Positions 36,304 to 44,977 of a stretch of 64,000 bases of DNA are shown here, in pieces. The translations under genes and the position numbers were made by a program. The stretch's first letter is position 1, and each line of letters starts with the position of its first letter. The DNA comes from Corallococcus sp. NCRR (GTDB lineage: Bacteria; Myxococcota; Myxococcia; Myxococcales; Myxococcaceae): contig NZ_CP114039.1 of assembly GCF_026965535.1 (NCBI RefSeq), positions 2,976,001-3,040,000 on the forward strand, in the 5' to 3' direction. Under the pieces are notes generated by a model that saw only the letters and a program-made list of their open reading frames with translations, ran no database searches and was not told the origin of the DNA.

Positions 36304-36691
36304 CCCACGCGAAGTGGAAGTGGGCCTCCACCGTGGCCGTGGCGGTGCCCTTGGGCAGGGGCGGGAAGGGCGCCGCCTTCTTCACCGCGGCGAGCGCGGC
36401 GGCGTCCCAGGCCCTGGCGCCGGACTCCGTGAGGATGGCGGTGGAGACCAGCTTGCCGTCCTTGTCGAGCACGGCCTGGACGATGGTCTTCTTGCCCAGG
36501 GCCGGCGTGCCCTTGGGACCCGGCTGCTTCCAGGCCTTCGCCACGCGTTGGAAGGCCTGCTGCTGATAGGTGGGGCTGTCCACCGAGCCCTGGAAGTACG
36601 TCTGGAGCTGGGGACTGCCGCTCGCGGCCAGGGCCCCGGAAGCGAGGGCCAGCGCGAGCACCACCACGGCGGTTTTCGGGATGCGGAGCAT
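36290..36691 (-). CDS. Periplasmic TonB C-terminal domain-like protein
   Basis: The product (133 aa) has a signal peptide (ending SGALAAS) and a TonB/TolA-type C-terminal fold: KKTIVQAVLDKDGKLVSTAIL, SGARAWDAAALAAVKKAAPF and EAHFHF, the hallmark alternation of this domain. It lacks the proline-rich spacer and membrane anchor of a true TonB, so it is a free periplasmic relative, common in myxobacteria. Its stop overlaps the converging oxidoreductase gene by 14 bases. Confidence 0.82.
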   Translation of the reverse strand: MLRIPKTAVVVLALALASGALAASGSPQLQTYFQGSVDSPTYQQQAFQRVAKAWKQPGPKGTPALGKKTIVQAVLDKDGKLVSTAILTESGARAWDAAALAAVKKAAPFPPLPKGTATATVEAHFHFAWVSSP

Positions 36692-36711
36692 GGGCCGAAT
36701 ATAGGGCCCGC

Positions 36712-37326
36712 TCAGCTCCTCGGCTGGGGGCCCCGGGGCGGCAGGGGCTTCGTTTCGGGGGGCTTGCCAGCGCCCTTCTCCGGCAGCCAGGACAGGTCGT
36801 ACACCGCCGCGTCGCCCGCGGCGCGCATCAGCACCACGGAGGCGCCGTGGGCGCCGCTCATCTCCAGGCCGGCGGAGAAGAGGCCCCGGTAGAAGCCGGC
36901 GATCACCACCGGGCGGCAGGTGAGCACGTAGCGCGTGGGCCCCGTCTGCTCCAGCCGCGCCTCCAGGTAGTTGGTGCCGGTGCGCAGGTTGCGCGTCATC
37001 CGCTCCAGCATCCGGTGCGGCCCCAGCAGCCGCACGCCCGCGAGCAGCGCGCTGCCGATGAGCGTGGCCCCGTAGCCCTCCAGGAAGCGCCGGCCCACCA
37101 CCTCCGCGCCGTCATCCAGCGTGGCCTCGGGCGCGAGCACGGACGACGCCAGCTTCAGCGACTCCACCCACACCTCCAGCGGATAGGCCACCGCCAGCTT
37201 TCCGCGAGGATCGATGCCCACGTCGCGCAGCTGCCGCGCGCATGGCTCGTCCAGGTGGTCACCCAGGGCGCGAATCAGCCCTTCGAAGCTCTGCTGGAAG
37301 ACGAGGCGTTCGGGGGTCGTCGGCAT
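36712..37326 (-). CDS. DUF2378 family protein (TIGR02265, myxobacterial)
   Basis: The protein (204 aa) begins PERLVFQQSFEGLIRALG and carries the family pattern: L-R-D-V-G-I-D within the first 55 residues, YPLEVWVESL, then GRRFLEGYGATLIGSALL and MTRNLRTGTNYLEARL. This family is almost confined to Myxococcales, where many paralogues occur, and its function is unknown. It is divergent from the sigma-54 activator gene, with 175 bases between. Confidence 0.92.
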   Translation of the reverse strand: MPTTPERLVFQQSFEGLIRALGDHLDEPCARQLRDVGIDPRGKLAVAYPLEVWVESLKLASSVLAPEATLDDGAEVVGRRFLEGYGATLIGSALLAGVRLLGPHRMLERMTRNLRTGTNYLEARLEQTGPTRYVLTCRPVVIAGFYRGLFSAGLEMSGAHGASVVLMRAAGDAAVYDLSWLPEKGAGKPPETKPLPPRGPQPRS

Positions 37327-37501
37327 GCCCTTCCACGCTACCCGTGTGAGCGGGGCCGCCTCAACCCGCCAGGTTCCCAGGACTCAAGAACATGACGCGG
37401 AGTGTCCGAAAACGCAGTGCAGCAGAGGCGCCGACGGGTCGGCCGACGCGGTTCGACGCGTCGCAACGGGGGGCGGGGTGGGTGCGATAGGGTCCCGGGT
37501 C

Positions 37502-39100
37502 ATGCCGCACGACCCCCTCGCCGACATCTCCACGGCCGCGATGCAGGAGCGCGGCGCCTCCGGGGGAACGCCCCGCACGGTCCCCGCGCTGACGGTGGTG
37601 TCCCACCCGGTGCCCCGGCGCGTGGGGGAGCGGGTGCTGCTGGAGGCGGTGGCGGCGGGGCGGACGGTGTCCGTGTCCCGCGGCGCGCCGGACTTCGCCA
37701 GGCCGGGCAGCGCGCTGGGGCTGCCGCTGGCGGATCCCTTCGTGAGCCGCAAGCCGCTGGAGCTCTCCGCCCTGCCGGCCGGAGGCGTGCGGCTGACGGC
37801 GCCGGAGGACGGCACGCACGTGGTCGCGGCGGGCGTCCCGCTCCAGGGCTCCAGGGACTTCGGGCCGGCGGAGTTGAAGGACGGCGTGGCGCTGGAGCTG
37901 TCAGGCCGGGTGGTGCTGCTGCTGCACACGGTGGAGCTGGACGGCGCTGGCGCGGCGGACACGCAGGGCATGGTGGGGGAGAGCGTGGGCCTGCGGCGGC
38001 TGCGCGGGCACATCGAGCGGGTGGCGGACCTGGACGTGTCGGTGCTCATCCGGGGCGAGACGGGCACGGGCAAGGAGCTGGTGGCGCAGGCCATCCACCG
38101 GCTGTCACCGCGCAGGGAGGGGCGCTTCGTCAGCGTCAACCTGGGGGCCATCCCCAAGGAGCTGGCGGCGGCGGAGCTGTTCGGTTCGCGCAAGGGGGCG
38201 TACTCCGGGGCCACGCAGGACCGCGAGGGCTTCTTCCGCGCCGCGCACGGGGGCTCGCTGTTCCTGGATGAAGTGGGCGAGGCGCCGCCGGAGGTGCAGG
38301 TGATGCTCCTGCGCGTGCTGGAGACAGGCGAGCTGTACCCCGTGGGCGCGAGCCAGCCGGTGCGGGTGGACGTGCGGCTCATCGCCGCGACGGACGCGCA
38401 CCTGGAGGAGCAGATCCGCGACGGGCGCTTCAAGGCGCCGCTGCTGCACCGGCTGGCGGGCTACGACCTGCGCGTGCCCGCGCTGCGCGAGCGGCGTGAG
38501 GACGTGGGCCGGCTGTTCTTCCACTTCGCGCGCGAGGAGCTGGCGGCCCTGGGCGAGGCGGCGCGGCTGGACTCGGAGGATCCGCACGCGGAGCCGTGGC
38601 TGCCCGCGCCGCTGGCGTCGAGGCTGGTGCGCGCGGCGTGGCCGGGCAACATCCGGCAGCTGCGCAACCTCACGCGGCAGCTGGTGATTGGGAGCCGGGG
38701 GCAGGCGCGGCTCCAGGCGGACTCACAGCTGGATGAGCTGCTGGGAGTGTCCATGGCCGCCGTGGCTCCGGTTCGAGGAGAAGCGGCTCCGGAGGCGGCA
38801 GTGCCCCGGCGCAAGCCTTCGCAGGTGACGGAGGCGGAGCTGCTGACCGCGCTGCGCGCGAACGCGTGGGACCTGAAGGCCACGGCGGACGCGTTGGGCA
38901 TTCCGCGCCCGTCCGTCTACGACCTCATCGAGCGCAGCCCGAACCTGCGCACCGCCGGAGACCTGGGCGCGGAGGAAATCACCCGCTGCTTCGAGGCCTG
39001 CGGCGGCGACCTGGACGCGATGGCGCGCACGCTGGAGGTGTCGAAGCGCGCGCTGGGGCGGCGGTTGAAGGAGCTGGGGCTCACGGCGAAGGCTCCGTGA
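37502..39100 (+). CDS. Sigma-54-dependent activator with FHA-like N-terminal domain and GAYSGA loop
   Basis: The protein (532 aa from ATG 37502) has an FHA-like sensor (about 30-145, with LADPFVSRKPLEL), a AAA+ domain with Walker A GETGTGKE (185-192) and Walker B SLFLDEVGE (252-260), and C-terminal Fis-type helices. The sigma-54-contact loop GAFTGA reads GAYSGA (232-237). Changes at its Phe and Thr positions usually weaken or alter sigma-54 activation. Such FHA activators respond to serine/threonine phosphorylation in myxobacteria. The gene 60 bases downstream has a sigma-54-type promoter. Confidence 0.92.
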   Translation: MPHDPLADISTAAMQERGASGGTPRTVPALTVVSHPVPRRVGERVLLEAVAAGRTVSVSRGAPDFARPGSALGLPLADPFVSRKPLELSALPAGGVRLTAPEDGTHVVAAGVPLQGSRDFGPAELKDGVALELSGRVVLLLHTVELDGAGAADTQGMVGESVGLRRLRGHIERVADLDVSVLIRGETGTGKELVAQAIHRLSPRREGRFVSVNLGAIPKELAAAELFGSRKGAYSGATQDREGFFRAAHGGSLFLDEVGEAPPEVQVMLLRVLETGELYPVGASQPVRVDVRLIAATDAHLEEQIRDGRFKAPLLHRLAGYDLRVPALRERREDVGRLFFHFAREELAALGEAARLDSEDPHAEPWLPAPLASRLVRAAWPGNIRQLRNLTRQLVIGSRGQARLQADSQLDELLGVSMAAVAPVRGEAAPEAAVPRRKPSQVTEAELLTALRANAWDLKATADALGIPRPSVYDLIERSPNLRTAGDLGAEEITRCFEACGGDLDAMARTLEVSKRALGRRLKELGLTAKAP

Positions 39101-39103
39101 GCG

Positions 39104-39120
39104 TGGCACGCTTGATGCTG
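39104..39120 (+). promoter_or_regulatory. Sigma-54-type promoter (-24/-12) before the lipoprotein gene
   Basis: TGGCACG and ATGCT place GG (39105-39106) and GC (39117-39118) exactly ten bases apart, the invariant sigma-54 spacing. The -24 box is a perfect match and the -12 box has one mismatch. Predicted transcription starts near 39130, giving a 30-base leader before ATG 39160. Confidence 0.6.
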
Positions 39121-39159
39121 AGTCGCGTCGTCCGTCCTCATCCCCTGGAGGGTTTCCCC

Positions 39160-39690
39160 ATGCGAAGCCGCGTTCTCTATTCCCTGTGCATCTCCGGACT
39201 GCTCCTGGCCTGTGCCCGCGGTGCCCGTTCCACCCCCTCTTCCTCCGAAGTGTCGTTCGACAGCGAACCGGTGCAGCCCTGCACGGAGCACTCGAAAGCT
39301 CCCATGGGGGAGAAACACGTGATCCTCACCGAGGAGTCCGGCGCGCCGCACTTCAGCAGCACGAAGGTGACGGTGCATGCCGGGAAGACGGTGTACTTCG
39401 TGTCCAAGGTGAATCAGGACCAGTGCATCGGCCTGGCGGACGGCGGGATCCTGGCCAACGGTGGGATTCTCCTGGCGGACGGCGGCATCGTGAGTGGGGA
39501 CGATAACCCGCTCCGGGTGCCGGCCTGCCAGGTCGCCTTCTGGACCTTGAAATCCACGGACACGAAGGGGCCGCCGGTGGACTGGTGGTCCTGCCCGAGT
39601 GACGGCGGCTGCTCCGGGTGCACGCAGCCCAAGGTCATCGCGGAGACCATCAAAGGCACGCTGGAGGTCACCAGCGGCGTCGGGCCCTGA
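39160..39690 (+). CDS. Small lipoprotein with short glycine-isoleucine tandem repeats
   Basis: The product (176 aa from ATG 39160, GGAGGG upstream) has a lipoprotein signal ending LLLACA. The mature part contains six cysteines and a three-fold short repeat around 103-125 (LADGGILANGGILLADGGI). A pattern H-x-V-I-L...V-T-V-H-A-G-K-T-V-Y-F resembles a cupredoxin-like strand, though no copper ligand set is clear. A sigma-54-type promoter precedes it, directly after an FHA activator gene, which is its likely regulator. The function is unknown. Confidence 0.8.
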   Translation: MRSRVLYSLCISGLLLACARGARSTPSSSEVSFDSEPVQPCTEHSKAPMGEKHVILTEESGAPHFSSTKVTVHAGKTVYFVSKVNQDQCIGLADGGILANGGILLADGGIVSGDDNPLRVPACQVAFWTLKSTDTKGPPVDWWSCPSDGGCSGCTQPKVIAETIKGTLEVTSGVGP

Positions 39691-39703
39691 CGCGGGCCAC
39701 CCG

Positions 39704-40333
39704 TCAGGGCTTGCGAGCCCTGGCGGTCTTCGCGGATTTGCGTGGCGGCTCGGCCGGAGTCACGGGGCCGGTGCTCGCGGTGACGGCCCGGAGCTCATCG
39801 AGTCCGAGCTGGATGTGCCGTGAGAGGTCCTGCGCCTTCGGGTCATCGAGCCAGCGCTCAAAGGCGACCTTGAAGACGGCGATGCCTGCTTCGGCGGCCA
39901 GGCTCGCAGTGGGCTCGGTGACGCCGCGCCTTCGCAGGGCCTCCGCGGAGGCCGAGGCAAGGGATGCCAGCTTGATCAGCTCGCGCTCCCGGAGCTCCGC
40001 GTTGGCGACGAGGAGCGCCTGGCGCGCGCGGGAACGCTCACGGCTGTCCTTGAAGATGGGGGCCATGGCCTCCAGCGCTGCGGCGACCGCGTCGAGCGGC
40101 GAGGCCCCCACGGGCGCGCCCGCGATGGCGGTGGCAATGAGGTCATGGAACGCGTCCGAGCGTCCGAACAGGACCTCCTTCTTGTCCGCGAAGTAGCGGA
40201 AGAAGGTCCGCTCCGTGAGCCCCGCGCGCGCGGCGATCTCCTCCACCGTCGTCCGGTCGTACCCGTTCTCCTGGAACAGGGTCATCGCGGCCTGTGCGAG
40301 CCGGTCTCGTGCGTTGGGTTCCCAGCGTCCCAT
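39704..40333 (-). CDS. TetR family transcriptional regulator
   Basis: The protein (209 aa) has a TetR helix-turn-helix at about 10-55 (TLFQENGYDRTTVEEIAAR and LTERTFFRYFADKKEVLF), followed by a helical ligand-binding domain (FKVAFERWLDD). The tail is lysine/arginine-rich. It is divergent from an epimerase-like gene, and a perfect palindrome sits between them, so it probably represses that gene and itself. Confidence 0.93.
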   Translation of the reverse strand: MGRWEPNARDRLAQAAMTLFQENGYDRTTVEEIAARAGLTERTFFRYFADKKEVLFGRSDAFHDLIATAIAGAPVGASPLDAVAAALEAMAPIFKDSRERSRARQALLVANAELRERELIKLASLASASAEALRRRGVTEPTASLAAEAGIAVFKVAFERWLDDPKAQDLSRHIQLGLDELRAVTASTGPVTPAEPPRKSAKTARARKP

Positions 40334-40381
40334 GCGCTGGAGTCTAACCTGATTGCAGTCACTGACATCACCTGTTATGCC

Positions 40382-40402
40382 TGATGTCAGCAGCTGACAT
40401 CA
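40382..40402. promoter_or_regulatory. Perfect 21-bp palindrome, likely TetR operator
   Basis: TGATGTCAGC-A-GCTGACATCA lies 12 bases before the epimerase-like start codon. A further half-site, CTGACATCA, is at 40362-40370. Position between divergent genes and symmetry fit binding by the TetR protein encoded at 39704-40333. Confidence 0.7.
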
Positions 40403-40414
40403 AGGGGCATTTCC

Positions 40415-41320
40415 ATGCGCGTATTCGTGACGGGTGCGTCTGGTTTCATTGGTTCGGCGGTGGTTCCGGAACTGTTGGGGGCGGGGCATCAGGTGGTGGG
40501 GCTCGCCCGCTCGGACGCTTCATCCCGGGCCCTGGAGGCGGCGGGGGCCCAGGTGCATCGCGGTTCGCTGGATGACCCGGACAGCCTGCGCGCCGGGGCG
40601 GCGAAGGCGGACGGGGTCATCCACCTGGCGTTCATCCACGACTTCTCCAACTACGAGGCTTCGATGCGCGCCGACACGCGTGCCATCGAGCTGATGGGCG
40701 CGGAGCTCGCGGGCTCGCAGCGGCCCCTCGTCATCGCCTCCGGGATTTTCAACCTCGCGCGGGGGCGCGCCTCCTTGGAGGCCGACGCGGCGGCGTCACA
40801 GGGGCGCGGCCTGTCGGAGGACGTGATGCTGGCGCTGGCGTCACGCGGCGTGCGCTCGGCCATCGTGCGGCTGCCGCCTTCGGTCCACGGCAAGGGGGAC
40901 CATGGCTTCGTGCCGCACCTCATCACCTCCGCGCGGAAGAACGGCGTGTCCGTCTACGTGGGGGATGGGGCGCACCGCTGGTCCTCGGTGCACCGGTCCG
41001 ACGCGGCCCGGCTCTTCCGGCTCGCGCTGGAGCGAGCCCCCGCGGGTTCGAGGCTCCACGCCGTCGCTGACGAGGGCGTGCCCACGCGGGACATCGCGAA
41101 CGTCATTGGCCGACGGTTGGGATTGCCAGTCGTGTCGAAGGCGCCAGAAGAAGCGGGCCACTTCCTGGGCGTCCTGGGCATGTTCTTCGGGCGTGATGCA
41201 TCCGCGTCCAGCGCCTTCACGCGCGAACAGCTCGGCTGGCGTCCCGAAGGGCCCGGGCTCCTGGCGGACCTGGACGACGCGCACTACTTCGCGGACGACG
41301 CTGGCGCGCTGATGAAGTGA
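40415..41320 (+). CDS. NAD-dependent epimerase/dehydratase-like SDR protein
   Basis: The enzyme (301 aa) is an extended short-chain dehydrogenase with the Rossmann motif VTGASGFIGSAVV at the N-terminus and a segment VIHLAFIHDF equivalent to the second nucleotide contact. The usual YxxxK catalytic pair is not obvious at its normal place, as in many atypical extended SDRs. The C-terminal region has the FTREQLGWRPEGPGLL substrate-loop pattern. Its expression is probably controlled by the divergent TetR gene and palindrome. Its substrate is unknown; it converges on the kinase gene. Confidence 0.88.
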   Translation: MRVFVTGASGFIGSAVVPELLGAGHQVVGLARSDASSRALEAAGAQVHRGSLDDPDSLRAGAAKADGVIHLAFIHDFSNYEASMRADTRAIELMGAELAGSQRPLVIASGIFNLARGRASLEADAAASQGRGLSEDVMLALASRGVRSAIVRLPPSVHGKGDHGFVPHLITSARKNGVSVYVGDGAHRWSSVHRSDAARLFRLALERAPAGSRLHAVADEGVPTRDIANVIGRRLGLPVVSKAPEEAGHFLGVLGMFFGRDASASSAFTREQLGWRPEGPGLLADLDDAHYFADDAGALMK

Positions 41321-41343
41321 GCGTTGGGTCCGCGGGCCTGCCG

Positions 41344-44300
41344 CTATTCCGGCGGCAGCTTCGCGAGTGCGCGACGCAGCGCCTCACGCAGGCTGCTCGC
41401 GTCCTGCCAGTGAGGGCGCGCGGTGAGCACTGCTTCGGTCAGTGACAGTCCCTGCTGAAGGTGGGCGCGTGCTTCCGAACCGGAAACAGCCGCGCCCCAT
41501 TCGCGAAGGAACGCGCCGTAGGCCAGGCGCGGATCCAGGTTCTCCGGATCCAGCTCCAAGGCCTTCTGGAAGTCGCTCGCCGCGGCCTGGAAGGCCGTCG
41601 GGTTCCGTCGGGCCTGGAGCGCACGCACTTCGCCGCGCCAGCGCCAGGCCTGCGGCAGCGACGGGTTGAGCTTCAGCGCTCGCTCCAGTGCCTCCGTGGC
41701 CTGCATGAGCGCGGGACCCGGGTCCTTCCCGTGCTTCAGCGCGTCCACGGCCACGGTGTGGTGCACCTGGCCCAGGTTGGCCCACGGCTCCGCGAGCCCG
41801 GGCAGCAGCGAGGTGGCCTGCTGGAGCGCTGCCTGGGCTTCCTTCGCGCTCACGGTGGGATCCTCGCCCCGCAGCAGGCGCCAGGTCGCGCGCCACATGC
41901 GCACCTCGCCCAGGTTGTTGTGCGCGAAGCCCACCTTGGGCGCGATGGCGATGGCCTGGAGGAAGGCCTGCTCCGCCTGGTCCAACAGCGGCTCCGGCGA
42001 GTCCCCCCGGTCCCACGCCTCGCGGGCCTGGTCGAGAAGGATGGTGCCCACGCCGTTCTGGAGCGGCGGCAGCTTCGCGTTGATGGCGATGCCCCGCCGG
42101 TAGGCCTCCAACGCGCGGGCAAGTCCTGGCCCTGCGTCACCGCCGTGGTCTCGCAAGCGCAGGGCGAGCGAGCGGTGCACCTCCGCCAGGTAGAACCACG
42201 CGACGACGTGGCCCGGGTCGAGCGTGCTCGCGCGCTCCAGCGCCGTCCTCGCCTCCTCCAGGTCCGCGTCCTTCGACGGTGCACGTGGATGATTCGCGCG
42301 GTTCACGTAGGCCGTGCCCAGGTTGATCCACGCATCCAGCCGCTTCGCGTCCATCGACAGTGCCTGCCGGTAGGACGCGATGGCCCGCTGCCGGAAGGGC
42401 AGCGAATCCCCACCGCGCCCGTCCTCCGAATCCGCCCACACCTTGAAGACGAGCCCCAGGTCCAGGTGGAAGTCGTGGTCGCGCGCGGACTCGGGGATGG
42501 CGTCGAAGGCGGCGACGGCGGCCTGGAGCTGTTCGCGCGGATCCTCGTTCCGGTCCTGCCGGTAGCGGGCCCACTGCCACCAGGCCATCGCCAGCACGTG
42601 TTGTGCCTCCACCTTCCCCGGAGCAAGCCGCAGCGCCTCCTTCGCCGCGCCGAGCGCTCGCACGAGCAGCGGCTCCACGTCGCCTCCGCTGCTGAGGTTC
42701 GCCTGGGCCAGGCGCCGGTGCAGCCGGGCCTCCAACATCCAGGTGTCCGCTTCATCCGGAGCCACCGTGCGCGCGCGTGACACGGCCTCCATGCCGCGCG
42801 TGAAAGCGGGCAGCACGTCGCCCTTGCCGGACAGCTCCATCAGCACGGCCTCCTGCTCCAGCTCCGCCCGCGCGCGGTGCACGGCGGACACGCTGCGGCC
42901 GATGTCCGCCGCGGCCTCATAGGCCCGGCGTCCGGCCTCCAGGTCGTCCCGGGCCGCGTCGCGTTCACTCGCCAGGGAATGGCGCACGGCGCGAGCGAGC
43001 AGCACGTCGCCCCGGAGCAGGGGCGCTTCGTGGAACCACGGCAGCCGCGTGCCCAGCGTGTCCAGCGACTTCAGCGCGTCCTCGAAGCGCTCCTGATGGA
43101 AGGCACGGAGGGCCTCCGCGTATTCGGGCGCGGTCACCTCCGCGCCCCGGCCCTGCTCCAGGAAGGCCAGCGCCGGGTCACGGGAGTGCGTCCACGCTTC
43201 GCGCCGCTTCGCCTCGCGGCTGGCCGCGTCCGGGATGCGGTCCGCCTCCAACCGCTCACGCTGGTAGCGGTGGCCCAGCACCCGCGCGAGCGCATACGCC
43301 ACGCGAGGCTCGCGGAAGTCCTTCGCCCAGGCGGCCTCCAGATGCCTGAGCGCGGCCTCCTCGTCCCCCAGCGCGAGGAACCCGCGCCCCAGCGCGTAAT
43401 GGCCCGGGCCCTCCGCGACGGGCCCGGCGTCTCGCATGGACGCTTCGATGTCGCGCATGCGGGCCCGCATCGCCTCCCGGTCCGGCCGCGTGTCGTGCAG
43501 GGGCGCCTGGCCGGAGTAGCGGGCCTGGGCCTCGATGCGTTCAACGCCTTCGGTGAAGCGCCGGGTCAGGGCCTCGCGGCGAGACACCTCCCGCCGGGCC
43601 ATCACGCCCTGACCCACGGCGCCCGTCACGGCGAGCCCGGTGATGCTCGCGACGACGACGGCGACCCGGTGGCGGGCCACCCACTTGCGCACGCGGTACG
43701 CGGGGCCGGTGCGCGCGAGGACCCGTTCTCCTTCGAGGAACCGGGTGAGGTCGTCCGCCAGCGCTCGCGCGGATCCGTAGCGCCGGGAGCGGTCCTTCTC
43801 CAGGCACTTGAGGACGATGGCCTCCAGGTCCGCCGGAATCGCCGCGTCCAGCTCACGCGGACGGCGAGGCTCCTGCGTGGCGATGCGCCCGAGCACCTCC
43901 AATCCATTGGCACCCGTGACAGGCGGTTGGCCGGTGAGCAGGTGATACAGCGTGGCGCCCAGGCTGTAGATGTCCGCGCGCCGGTCCAGCCGGGTGACCT
44001 CGCCCCGGGCCTGTTCAGGGGCCATGTACTGGGGCGTGCCCAGCACGGTGCCGGTCGCGGTGGCGGCGTCTTCACTGCTCCAGTCACGCGCCAGACCGAA
44101 GTCCATGACGTAGGGGCGCAGGGCGCCGTCCTCGCCGCGCTCCACGAGGATGTTGGAGGGCTTGAGGTCGCGGTGCACGAGCCCGGCCAGATGGGCCGCG
44201 TGCACGCCCAGCGTGGCGTCGCGAAGCACGAGCGCCTTCTGCTCCACGGACAGCGTGCCGGCGAGCGTGTGCAGCGGCGCCCCCGGGATGTACTGCATGG

Positions 44301-44799
44301 CGATGTACGCGCGGCCCTGGACCTCACCGACCTCGTACACGCGGCAGACGCGCTCGTGGTCCACGCGGGCCTGGGCGCGGGCCTCGGAGATGAAGCGGCG
44401 GGACAGCTCCGGGTCCTCGTCGCGAACGAACTTCAGCGCCACGTCGCGGTGCAGCCGCAGGTCCCGGGCCAGGAAGACGCGGCCCATGCCGCCCTGGCCC
44501 AGGAAGCGCAGGGGCCGGTAGAGCGTCCAGTGCGGCACCGGGAACGCGGGCCCGTCCACCGTGGCCGGCGCCGCGCCCGGAGACAGCGTGTCGTCCGCGG
44601 TGCCCGGCGGGGAAGCCAACTCCAGGTTCCGGCGCAGCGACACGAGCGAGTCCGCGGTGAGCCGCCCGCGCTCCACGAGGAGCTGCAACGGGGACACGCC
44701 ACGCCGCGCCGCCTCCTCGCGCAGGGGGTCCACGTCCTCGCGGGAGAGCAGCCCCTCGGCCAGGGCTATGCGCAGCTCCGCTTCGTTCGCCTCAAACAA
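41344..44799 (-). CDS. Serine/threonine protein kinase with C-terminal TPR repeats
   Basis: The protein (1151 aa) has a Hanks-type kinase domain: G-loop GQGGMG (101-106), catalytic Lys123 in ALKF, HRDLKPSN (209-216), DFGLA (233-237) and GTPQYMAPEQ. A membrane helix lies at about 379-400. From 430 to the end are many TPR repeats (KALELDPENLDPRLAYG and similar), usually protein-binding. The first 60 residues are a small helical domain. The start is TTG with AGGAG nine bases upstream. This kinase architecture is typical of myxobacteria, where such kinases feed signals to FHA proteins. Confidence 0.95.
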   Translation of the reverse strand: MFEANEAELRIALAEGLLSREDVDPLREEAARRGVSPLQLLVERGRLTADSLVSLRRNLELASPPGTADDTLSPGAAPATVDGPAFPVPHWTLYRPLRFLGQGGMGRVFLARDLRLHRDVALKFVRDEDPELSRRFISEARAQARVDHERVCRVYEVGEVQGRAYIAMQYIPGAPLHTLAGTLSVEQKALVLRDATLGVHAAHLAGLVHRDLKPSNILVERGEDGALRPYVMDFGLARDWSSEDAATATGTVLGTPQYMAPEQARGEVTRLDRRADIYSLGATLYHLLTGQPPVTGANGLEVLGRIATQEPRRPRELDAAIPADLEAIVLKCLEKDRSRRYGSARALADDLTRFLEGERVLARTGPAYRVRKWVARHRVAVVVASITGLAVTGAVGQGVMARREVSRREALTRRFTEGVERIEAQARYSGQAPLHDTRPDREAMRARMRDIEASMRDAGPVAEGPGHYALGRGFLALGDEEAALRHLEAAWAKDFREPRVAYALARVLGHRYQRERLEADRIPDAASREAKRREAWTHSRDPALAFLEQGRGAEVTAPEYAEALRAFHQERFEDALKSLDTLGTRLPWFHEAPLLRGDVLLARAVRHSLASERDAARDDLEAGRRAYEAAADIGRSVSAVHRARAELEQEAVLMELSGKGDVLPAFTRGMEAVSRARTVAPDEADTWMLEARLHRRLAQANLSSGGDVEPLLVRALGAAKEALRLAPGKVEAQHVLAMAWWQWARYRQDRNEDPREQLQAAVAAFDAIPESARDHDFHLDLGLVFKVWADSEDGRGGDSLPFRQRAIASYRQALSMDAKRLDAWINLGTAYVNRANHPRAPSKDADLEEARTALERASTLDPGHVVAWFYLAEVHRSLALRLRDHGGDAGPGLARALEAYRRGIAINAKLPPLQNGVGTILLDQAREAWDRGDSPEPLLDQAEQAFLQAIAIAPKVGFAHNNLGEVRMWRATWRLLRGEDPTVSAKEAQAALQQATSLLPGLAEPWANLGQVHHTVAVDALKHGKDPGPALMQATEALERALKLNPSLPQAWRWRGEVRALQARRNPTAFQAAASDFQKALELDPENLDPRLAYGAFLREWGAAVSGSEARAHLQQGLSLTEAVLTARPHWQDASSLREALRRALAKLPPE

Positions 44800-44977
44800 G
44801 CCAAGACACTCCTGCGCAGGGAGATGTATGCATCCCTGTTACTCCCTTCACTTTCTTGCACACCCATTTCCGAGCACAAAGGAATGAGGCGTTTTTTATG
44901 TGCAATGGCATGTTGCGCCGGGTTTTGTTTGTGTGTGGGCGCAACTCCGTGTGAAAAGCGAGAAATCGTGTTGTAAG

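Noticed and set aside
44800..44977. Possible sigma-54 element (GG-N10-GC) before the kinase gene
   Set aside because: The spacing fits, but the flanking bases do not match the -24 box, so it is likely chance.
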